From Haloterrigena salina JCM 13891 (lineage in GTDB: Archaea; Halobacteriota; Halobacteria; Halobacteriales; Natrialbaceae), in the NCBI RefSeq assembly GCF_000337495.1, contig NZ_AOIS01000048.1, positions 21,185 through 68,059 on the forward strand: a DNA stretch of 46,875 nt, in the 5' to 3' direction. The notes below the pieces were generated by a model that saw nothing but the letters and a program-made list of their open reading frames with translations, was not told where the DNA came from and did not search any database. Shown here one piece after another: positions 35,583 through 42,793 of this stretch (position 1 is its first letter; every line of letters starts with the position of its first letter). The position numbers were made by a program, and so were the translations under genes.

Positions 35583-36014
35583 TCAGGGGCGAGCGATCAG
35601 TACCGACGTATCGACGGATCGAACGACGCGATCGGTCGTACTTCCGAGGAGGCGTTCTTTCACACCCGACTGGCCGCTTGCGCCCATAACTACGATATCG
35701 ATCCCGTTTTCAGCGGTGTACTCCGCGATCACCTCGTGGGGATCGCCCTCCCGTGTGACGCGCTCGTGACTCACTCCCGCCCGTTCGGCCCGGCTCGTGG
35801 CCTCGTCGAGCGCCGATTCAGCCTCGTCCTCGAGCGTCTCGGTGAGCTGGGGAGCGATGCTTCCGGATGCACCCGCGGACATTTCCGTGCTCACGTCGAT
35901 GACGTGGAGGAAGTGAACCGTCGCCGCGTCACCCTCGGCGATCGCGACGGCCTGCTCGACCGCCGCCGTGCTCGAGTCGCTCCCGTCGGTCGGAACCAGA
36001 ATAGCGCCGTACAT
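35583..36014 (-). CDS. Universal stress protein (UspA family)
   Basis: A 143-aa single-domain UspA protein. ILVPTDGSDSSTAAVEQAV forms the start, and the ATP-binding pattern G-x2-G-x9-G-S is complete in GASGQSGVKERLLGS (about 113-127), so it is likely of the nucleotide-binding type. CTTTTTCC about 26 nt before ATG 36014 suits a leaderless start; the open frame to 36155 is not coding. Role in stress adaptation is by family only. Confidence 0.9.
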   Translation of the reverse strand: MYGAILVPTDGSDSSTAAVEQAVAIAEGDAATVHFLHVIDVSTEMSAGASGSIAPQLTETLEDEAESALDEATSRAERAGVSHERVTREGDPHEVIAEYTAENGIDIVVMGASGQSGVKERLLGSTTDRVVRSVDTSVLIARP

Positions 36015-36102
36015 GGCTGTCGCGTTCACGGCCGCGAGGAAAAAGCGAACGCGCGCAGTCGCGTGGCAGAAAGCTGCGATCCGGAACGGGATCGACGGAC
36101 GA

Positions 36103-37179
36103 TCAGCGATCGACCGGCTCGAGCTCTGCCTCGTCGATCGGGTCCTCGATATCACCCATCACCGCCTCGAGCAGGTCGGTCACGGTCACCAGTCCGACGA
36201 CCTCACCGTCTTCGATCACCAGCGCGAGTTCCTGATTCTCGGCCTGGAACTGGTCGACCGCGTCGCTGACGTCCGCGTCGGGTGAGAGCGTCATCGGTGG
36301 CGCCGCTAGCTCGGTGAAGTCGATATCGCCCTCGGCCAACTCCTCGCGGTGTCTGAGGAAAATCGGTGTGTAGACGATCCCGCGGAAGTCAGTCAGTTCA
36401 TCGCCGACCAGCGGATACCGCGTCTGCGGTCGCTCCTCCATCTTCCGGAAGTTCTCCGCGGTATCGTCTTCGGTCGACAGTGCGACGATTTCCTCGGGCG
36501 GCACCATCAGTTCGCTGATGGACTGTTCGCCGATCTGAAACGCGTTCATCACCTCCTCGCGGCGTTCCTCGGAGAGATCGCCCTCTTGGAGGACCGAACC
36601 GAGCCGGTTCCGGAGATCTGCCCGGGACTCGATGACGTCCTCTTCGGTCTCGAGCCACGCGCCGGTCATCTCGATCCCGAAGAGTTTCAGCGTCAGTTTC
36701 GCGATGCCGTCGCCGAGCGTGATGACCGGAGAAATCAGCCAGTGGAACCAGTACAGCGGTGTGGCACCGTACCGACAGACCATCCGCGAGCGTTCGACGC
36801 CCAGATACGTCGGCGTCTGTTCGCCGTGAGTCAGGTGGACGAGGTTGATGATCAGAAAGGCGATGATCGCCCCGCTCCCGACCGAGGCCAGTACCGTGTT
36901 CTCGAACAACGGTTCGAAGATGGCCGCCAGCGCGGGTTCGGCGACGATCCCGACGGCGATGCTCGAGGCCGTGATACCCACCTGACACGTCGTCAAGTAG
37001 AGCTCGAGGTCGTCGGTCATCGCCCACGCCCGCTCCAGTTTGGGGTTGCCGCCGACGAATTCCTCCTCCGTGAACTGTCGCGCACGGGTCAGCGCGAACT
37101 CGATGGCGACGAAGAAGGCGTTCGCCAGAATGAGCAAGACACCTGCGAACAGTCGCCCACCGATGACGAGCGAATTCAT
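36103..37179 (-). CDS. CNNM/CorC-type membrane protein with CBS domains
   Basis: A 358-aa protein. The N-terminal CNNM (DUF21) domain has three to four helices (NSLVIGGRLFAGVLLILANAF, then CQVGITASSIAVGIVAEPAL, and GEQTPTYLGVERS). After a helical linker there are two CBS domains (from about residue 205 to 350: SISELMVPPEEIVAL, ALVIEDGEVVGLVTVTDLLEAVMG). Related proteins act in Mg/Co or Na-coupled ion efflux. The frame opens with a GTG at 37203, but I prefer ATG 37179. The usual C-terminal CorC_HlyC transporter-associated domain is absent. Confidence 0.88.
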   Translation of the reverse strand: MNSLVIGGRLFAGVLLILANAFFVAIEFALTRARQFTEEEFVGGNPKLERAWAMTDDLELYLTTCQVGITASSIAVGIVAEPALAAIFEPLFENTVLASVGSGAIIAFLIINLVHLTHGEQTPTYLGVERSRMVCRYGATPLYWFHWLISPVITLGDGIAKLTLKLFGIEMTGAWLETEEDVIESRADLRNRLGSVLQEGDLSEERREEVMNAFQIGEQSISELMVPPEEIVALSTEDDTAENFRKMEERPQTRYPLVGDELTDFRGIVYTPIFLRHREELAEGDIDFTELAAPPMTLSPDADVSDAVDQFQAENQELALVIEDGEVVGLVTVTDLLEAVMGDIEDPIDEAELEPVDR

Positions 37180-37478
37180 TACTTCGTCTTTGACTCTCCG
37201 CACACAAATCGCTCGGGGAAATTATGGCCGAGCGAAATCAGAACTACCGATCGTACTACCAGTGATGTGACACCATTTCAGTGGCCGCGTTCAAAGGGAA
37301 CACTGTTCGGTCGATTTACCAACCGACGGAATACTCGAGACCGAGTAATCACCCCGTTCGGTCTGTCTTTTTTCCCGATCATTCGCCGGCAAATCGGGGT
37401 ATCGAAGCCGTATCAGGCCGTTATCTGGCGGAATAAAAAACCCAAGCAGTTTTGGCGAATGCTCGCGTCTGACGAAAT

Positions 37479-37712
37479 ATGCACACTTGTCGCAACTGCA
37501 ACCAGTCGTTCCAAACCGAGCTCGCCCTCGAACTCCACCGCGATACGTGTCGAAAGGGACAACTCCTCTGTCAGGTATGCGGCGAACGATTCCGGGAGGG
37601 CGACGCCACGCAGGACGGATGGCACTACGAGTGCCCGAACGAGGACTGTGACGGAGAGGGGCTCACGTCCGACCTGTATCGCGTCGAAGACGTTCGAACG
37701 ACGACGCACTGA
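37479..37712 (+). CDS. Small zinc-finger protein
   Basis: A 77-aa protein with a classic-looking N-terminal finger: CRNCNQSF, a 12-residue gap, then ELHRDTC (C2HC type), followed by a second zinc site CQVCG and ECPNEDC. It probably binds nucleic acid or a partner protein; haloarchaea carry many such proteins of unknown role. Upstream DNA is AT-rich (GGAATAAAAAACC near 37430-37440). It stands at the left border of a 2.4-kb stretch without genes. Confidence 0.7.
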   Translation: MHTCRNCNQSFQTELALELHRDTCRKGQLLCQVCGERFREGDATQDGWHYECPNEDCDGEGLTSDLYRVEDVRTTTH

Positions 37713-40109
37713 GACCGGGCGGCGAACTCGGTTCACTCTCGTTTTCCGACTGGATACCGGCTGCGACTCGTGTTCCGTGTGTGCGACCGGGGTGTCACGT
37801 GTGTTCGTGCGACGGTCGGCTCGCGGCCCCTCGATTTTGCGCATCGATTTCGTCATACCGGTGGTACGGCCTGGGGATCGGGGCCGCTCCTCGACACGGC
37901 CTGGTAATCGACTGAGCTACCCTCGAGTTACTTCGTCGACTGGATGTCGAGCGCGTTCCGGAGTTCGATGTTCGATTCGAGCAGAGAACTCCCGTATCCG
38001 GTTGGTGCGATCTCACCGGTTCCATCGAATCAACGAGGACGTTCGAAACCGGCTGTAGCCGTTGCTACCCTCGAGACGGGTTGTCTCGCCGTCCGTGTTC
38101 GGGAGGCGTCTCTCGGACATTCAGTATAGCGATATAGAATTTATTCGTCGCCCCTCGACCATACTGTGGGGTGAGATAACATACTGCAACCATCCGTTCA
38201 TCGAATCCCACAACTGCTTCAGCGTCACCATTCGATCGCGATCGCTCGACCGACTCGAGACCGACTGCGAATCGTTGTCCGTCCATTCGCGTGCGGACTC
38301 GAAGTCTACTGTTGTCGTCGGAGAATTCAGTTCGTCGATCGCAGTCGCTCCTCGAGTGTCGCGAGCACGGTTCCCCGCTCGACGGGCCGGTTGCTGTTCG
38401 TGAACGCATTGACGTCACGTGGGACGAGTGGGCGGTCGACTGCTGGGTTCGAGATAGTTGAGCACGGGCAGCCGGACCCGGTATCGCAGTCGAGCAGTCT
38501 AACCTCGAGAACGCGTGCAGCGGTTCACACCGCGGGTTTACGCTGTCCGATAGCCGCAGTATGAGACTCGAGTGCGTGCACTGCGGCCACGGACATCACG
38601 CTGACGACGACACAAATAGCTGGGTGCGGAAATTCTAGCCGCCGGACGGCGTCTGGCGGCCGGAAGAATACGGGCTGCAGATAACTCGCTGCTATCCCAG
38701 TTCTTCGATCCCGCTAGGCTCAAGGTCGCATCGCGATTTCCGAACGCAACCAGAACGGAATCGACGGCCGTGCTTCCAGATGCTTGAAGAGTCCGGCAAC
38801 GACGACCTCGAGAGCAGGCGAACGAGCGTATCGCGCTCGTGAGCGGACAAGCGGGGCAGGCTCGACAGTGGATCCCCGTTTCATGGCGGTCTGAGCGGGG
38901 GCCACGCTACCCCTCCCGAACAGTCTAGGTCGATCCGGCGACCTGTTGGTGCGGGAAGTAGCAGCAACCTCCATTCACCGATCGACCGATACGACCCGCC
39001 CGCGGGCCGGTGGGTTCGGTTGGATCTACGAGCAATCGTCACGCGGTTCGGAACGGTCTCGTACCCAGTAAAGCGGACCCACCGTCTCAGGTTCGTTCTG
39101 CTCACGTCGTTCACCCTGACGACGGTTCTCGGCCCACCCATCCGTGCATTCGTCCTGAGCTGCCGCTGAGTCCGTTTTCTCGAGACACTAGGGCAACTTC
39201 AAATCCGATTCTCACGTCGGATGCGACAGCGGCGGCGGCCGAATACCGACTTCTGGGTGCCACCCAGGACCCACGTTCCACAGGAGGCGTAGGCGGGACT
39301 ATTCGGTACGCGGATGTTGCACAGTTGGGGACTCCACCATCTGCCGTTCGACGCGAGCCCCTCCTCAAATTACGGAGGCCGGTCGCGACCGAGAACGACC
39401 TACGACCTCGTTCGGTTGTTTCGGAACGGGTGGCCTCGAGTGAAATTGAGCACCGTCTCTCGGACTCGAGTAGCCCTACCCCGTACGAGTTTCCGTTCGT
39501 TTTCTCTCGGTCACCGTTCCGGATCCCCGTTCACGGGGGAACGGGTCGCCGTGACAAGGGAACCCGATCGAGTCTCCTCGCTCGGTCCGACCGATGCCTC
39601 GAGTCGAGTCCGACCAGGGATCGACGGTAGTTGGTGGCCGTCACCAACCGGTAGCCATTCATCCGATGATGACATATCGCGTTACTCACTCACGCTCCAC
39701 TATCGTATTAAAAATCCAATTATTATTTAGCAGAAGAAATACGTTCTGGAACCGTGTTTTCGATCCGTAACCCCAAGGGTCTGACCCGAGAGAATGCCAT
39801 TCAAATTTTGCCGGTTCTAGTCCAGATCCAGAACCGAACGAACTCTGATTCGGACCAGTTCGTCGAACCCCTCTATACGAGCCGCCCGTTCGTGTTACTC
39901 TTCTATCTTTTCTTTCTCTCTGCTCCTCGGCACCCCATTCGGACTATTTCTTTATTCTCGTTAGTGGGACTACAACAGGTGATTTTGAAGGCCTACTTGT
40001 ACAAATAATACTATTGAACGGCCGGTATCGAAGTCCCTCGAGTACAAATAAATGCCCTTATTTGTGAATGTGGGATAGATTGATGTGGTTCCGCTGAGAG
40101 CCACCCCGT
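37713..40109. other. 2.4-kb region without recognisable genes
   Basis: Open frames here lack haloarchaeal codon bias, are Ser/Arg-rich and match nothing I know. I read it as decayed or non-coding DNA. Details seen: a near-perfect inverted repeat at about 38639-38661 (GCCGCCGGA / TCTGGCGGC), a 25-codon frame at 38561-38638 with CVHCGHGHH, an inverted repeat CGGTTCT / AGAACCG at 39812-39836, a pyrimidine-rich tract around 39896-39930, and AT-rich DNA from about 39690 on. The right end holds the repeats described next and leads into a recombinase operon, so it may be the relic of an integrated element. Confidence 0.6.
39999..40065. repeat. Direct repeat and dif-like inverted repeat before recombinase operon
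   Basis: GTACAAATAA occurs twice, at 39999-40008 and 40042-40051, 43 bp apart. The second copy forms a perfect inverted repeat, ACAAATAA (40044-40051), 6-nt spacer ATGCCC, TTATTTGT (40058-40065). The first has a degenerate partner. Eight-bp arms with a 6-bp spacer resemble the layout of Xer recombination sites. The other reading is an operator or promoter for the genes starting at 40110. Confidence 0.6.
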
Positions 40110-40499
40110 ATGGCCGACGACGAACGAGTCGCCGTCAAGACCTACGTGCCGCGGTACCAGAAAGAGCTCTGGGAAGCCCAGGCCGAGGAACTCGAGATGA
40201 GTCAAAGCGAGTTCGTCCGAACGATGGTACAGGCGGGACGCACGTCTTACGAGATACCGACCGACGGAACGACCGAGCAGGGTGGCTCCGACGCCGGCGC
40301 CGCCGGTGGCGACGACTTCGCGGATCGAATTCTCGAGGTGCTCCAGCGCCGCGGCGTCCTCGACTGGGACGAACTCGTCGACGCCTTAGTCGACGACGTC
40401 GAGGCCGACCTCGACGCGGAACTCCAGCGGTTGCAGGACGAAAACCGGATTCGCTACAGCGGCCGCAACGGCGGCTACGTGGTGACCGACGATGAGTGA
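40110..40499 (+). CDS. DUF5805-like DNA-binding protein
   Basis: A 129-aa protein. Residues 5-45 (ERVAVKTYVPRYQKELWEAQ, then MSQSEFVRTMVQAGR) look like a ribbon-helix-helix or related DNA-binding unit; residues 70-129 look like a winged helix (DRILEVLQRRGVLDWDELVDAL, then IRYSGRNGGYVV). I recall this as the DUF5805 family, found beside recombinases in haloarchaea. It overlaps the recombinase start by eight bases, implying a coupled operon. It may act as an accessory or regulatory factor for recombination; the nearby repeats are plausible binding sites. Confidence 0.75.
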   Translation: MADDERVAVKTYVPRYQKELWEAQAEELEMSQSEFVRTMVQAGRTSYEIPTDGTTEQGGSDAGAAGGDDFADRILEVLQRRGVLDWDELVDALVDDVEADLDAELQRLQDENRIRYSGRNGGYVVTDDE

Positions 40500-41529
40500 G
40501 GGCCGTCAGGAACCGAACACGGTCGAATACTTCCTGCAGGACATCGAGCACCACGGTCGAAACGAACGGACCGCAGCGGCCTACGAACGGGTCCTCTCGG
40601 ACTACGAGGAGTTCCTCGCCGATCGATTCGAGAAGACGCCGCCGGAGGCGAGCTACCGGGACTGCATGGCCTGGGTTCACGAACTCCGGGCCACGCACTC
40701 CGAAAGCACCGTCGCGACGTACGCCTCGTATCTCAACCGGTTCTACAGCTACCTCGAGCGGGTCGGACACACCGACGAGAACCCGATGACCGTCGTCTTA
40801 GAGGAGATGAACGAGTCGATCGAGTCGAACCCGACCCGACGCGACGTGACACTGCCCGAGATGCGGTCGTTCGTCGGAGAGATTCGCCATCCACTGCATC
40901 GGGCGATCGTGACGACGCTGCTGAAGACCGGGATCAGGGCCGGAGAGCTCTGCAACCTGGACCTGATCGACCTCCACATCGACCACGAGGCCCAGACCTG
41001 GCAGCCGCGGGCCCATATCGCTGGCCGCCCGGATTCGCTGTTTATCGCGACCGAACACACCTACGGACGCGAATCCGGCGGCGAACGCCGGACGGCATCG
41101 AACAAACGGAAACGCGAAACCGTCGTCCCGATCGACGAGGAATTGAAGGAGGTGTTGATCCGGTGGCTCGCCGTGCGTCCGGAGACGCCCGCGAGCGCTC
41201 CGTCAGCGCCTGCGACGGGACCACTGTTCGTCGGCACCGCCGACAGCTGGGGAGAGCGACTCACGCCGGATATCGTCCACCACGTGGTCGAAGGCTATGC
41301 GAGGGACCGCGGCTGGTACCGCACCGGCGGCGGCGCCGCGGAGAACGTGACGCCCCACTACTTCCGACACTTCTTCACGACCCACCTCCGCGATCGGACG
41401 GGCGACCGCGGGATCGTCCAGTACCTCCGGGGCGACGTCGCCAGCGACGTGATCGACACCTACACCCACAACTGGGGCGATCGCGTCCGGGAGACCTACC
41501 TCGAGCACATCTACTCCGTGACGCCCTGA
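40492..41529 (+). CDS. Tyrosine recombinase/integrase (Xer-like)
   Basis: A 345-aa site-specific recombinase. Residues 10-110 form the SAM-like core-binding domain. Catalytic residues: Arg149 (KTGIRAGELCNLDL), a Lys in the basic KRKRETVVPI strand (about 205-208), His289-x2-Arg292 (HYFRHFFTTHLRD), and the nucleophile Tyr324 in IDTYTHNW. The second His of the usual LGH motif is replaced by RGD (313-315), a form also common in haloarchaeal recombinases. It overlaps the upstream DUF5805-like gene. The role may be chromosome dimer resolution or mobility of an element; a gene-poor region lies upstream. Confidence 0.88.
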   Translation: MSEGRQEPNTVEYFLQDIEHHGRNERTAAAYERVLSDYEEFLADRFEKTPPEASYRDCMAWVHELRATHSESTVATYASYLNRFYSYLERVGHTDENPMTVVLEEMNESIESNPTRRDVTLPEMRSFVGEIRHPLHRAIVTTLLKTGIRAGELCNLDLIDLHIDHEAQTWQPRAHIAGRPDSLFIATEHTYGRESGGERRTASNKRKRETVVPIDEELKEVLIRWLAVRPETPASAPSAPATGPLFVGTADSWGERLTPDIVHHVVEGYARDRGWYRTGGGAAENVTPHYFRHFFTTHLRDRTGDRGIVQYLRGDVASDVIDTYTHNWGDRVRETYLEHIYSVTP

Positions 41530-41794
41530 AACCGCTCGTCTCACAGCGATGACTAGCTATCGTGTCGATGACCCGCTGACGGCTGCTACCGGCAAATCTC
41601 GTCATACTGCTCGAGATGCTGGTTGATATTTACTACTATAGTAGGCATCAGTATTGTCTGAGACCGATCTGCTAAACTGTATGTCGCTATATCTAATCGG
41701 CGCTATCGAAACCGAACCTTCGATCCCCACTATTCGGAAAATCGAACGCCAGACAGCAATACGCGGCCGTCCGCCTCGAGAAGCAGCCGTCGAG

Positions 41795-42730
41795 TCAGGT
41801 CTCGACCGCGAGTTCCGTCTTCAGGTCGGCTCCGTTCAACAGCGCTCGAACGGCCGCCGCGGTGTCGGTCACCTCCGGTTTCGTCTCGAGCAGGACGGTC
41901 TCGCTGGGGAACAGCTGTTCGCCCAGTAGGAGTCCGTGCTCCCGAGCCGTCGACCCCGTCACGGTCAGGTAGACCCCGAGTCCGGTGTCGGCGATCGCGG
42001 CTTCCTCCTCGCGGCCCTCCGCGGGATACTCGAAACCGACGTCGTCGAGGGTACGGGTGCCGAGGACGGCTTGGACGAGTCGCTCGTACCGCGGTTCGAT
42101 ACACAGCGGCCCCTCGTAGGACTCGAGGAACGACCGGTCGAGCGAGTCGCCCGACGGGGCGACGTCGGGCGTGGCCATCAGCGTGTGGTAGACGGTGTCG
42201 CCGAGGCCGGTGACCACGCGGACGTCCGTGTCCGCGGGATCGATCCGGGCGTTGATATCGGCGATCCGATCCAGCGGCTCCGGTCGGAGTTCGACGACCT
42301 CCTCGAGAATGAGATCGGCGCTGTCGAACCCGAGCGCGAACTCGTGGGTCCGCAGCGCTCGAAACGGTTCCTCGCGGCCGATCAACTGGATGGCCGCGTC
42401 GTCGGGGACGCCGTCGACGCCCTCGAGCGGGATCGTGACGCTGTCGAAGACGATCCGGCGGGGTTTCCCGGCGCGGTCGTCGCGCAACAGGGTGTACTCC
42501 GGTTCGGTGGGATCGTCGACGGCGCTGTAGTCGGCGAGACGATGGTAGACGTGTTCTTCGGCGCCGGGTTCAGAATCGACCGTTCCCTTCGTGACCGCCT
42601 TCTCGTGGCGGAGCGTCGACGTGATGTCGTCCGCGAGCTCCGGGACGTCGAGTCGACGCGCGAGTCGGTCCAGCACCGACTCGAGGGGTCGTCCTTTCCG
42701 TGGCACTGCGATCGGGATCGTCTCGCCCAT
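41795..42730 (-). CDS. Divergent HisG-fold protein, function unknown
   Basis: A 311-aa protein. Its order of motifs follows ATP phosphoribosyltransferase: the opening IPIAVPRKGRPLESVLDRLA, a middle part FRALRTHEFALGFDSADLILEE, then CIEPRYERLVQAVLG, and a C-terminal TVTGSTAREHGLLLGE that parallels the PRPP-loop region TGTTLRENGL of HisG. It lacks a C-terminal allosteric domain and carries an insertion after residue 45. No his genes are near. I infer a HisG paralogue whose substrate is unknown. The next gene upstream is the coiled-coil protein, same strand, 63 nt away, perhaps in one operon. Confidence 0.6.
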   Translation of the reverse strand: MGETIPIAVPRKGRPLESVLDRLARRLDVPELADDITSTLRHEKAVTKGTVDSEPGAEEHVYHRLADYSAVDDPTEPEYTLLRDDRAGKPRRIVFDSVTIPLEGVDGVPDDAAIQLIGREEPFRALRTHEFALGFDSADLILEEVVELRPEPLDRIADINARIDPADTDVRVVTGLGDTVYHTLMATPDVAPSGDSLDRSFLESYEGPLCIEPRYERLVQAVLGTRTLDDVGFEYPAEGREEEAAIADTGLGVYLTVTGSTAREHGLLLGEQLFPSETVLLETKPEVTDTAAAVRALLNGADLKTELAVET

Positions 42731-42793
42731 CGCTCCGTTCTCGACCGCCGACGGATAAACGAGTTGCGTTTCCAGCAGAACGGCGAACGCGGG

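Noticed and set aside
37895-37923. A tRNA-like D-arm, GGTAGCTCAGTCGATTACC, on the minus strand
   Set aside because: No acceptor stem, anticodon arm or T-arm (GGTTCRAATCC) can be folded around it; at best a fragment, more likely chance.
38065-38418. A 117-codon minus-strand frame in the gene desert
   Set aside because: Arg/Ser-rich with no recognisable motif and weak codon bias; the frame could be a decayed gene, but I cannot support it.
39754-40008. An 84-codon plus-strand frame starting with GTG before the recombinase operon
   Set aside because: Its composition follows the local AT- and pyrimidine-rich DNA, it shows no codon bias and no homologue is recognised.
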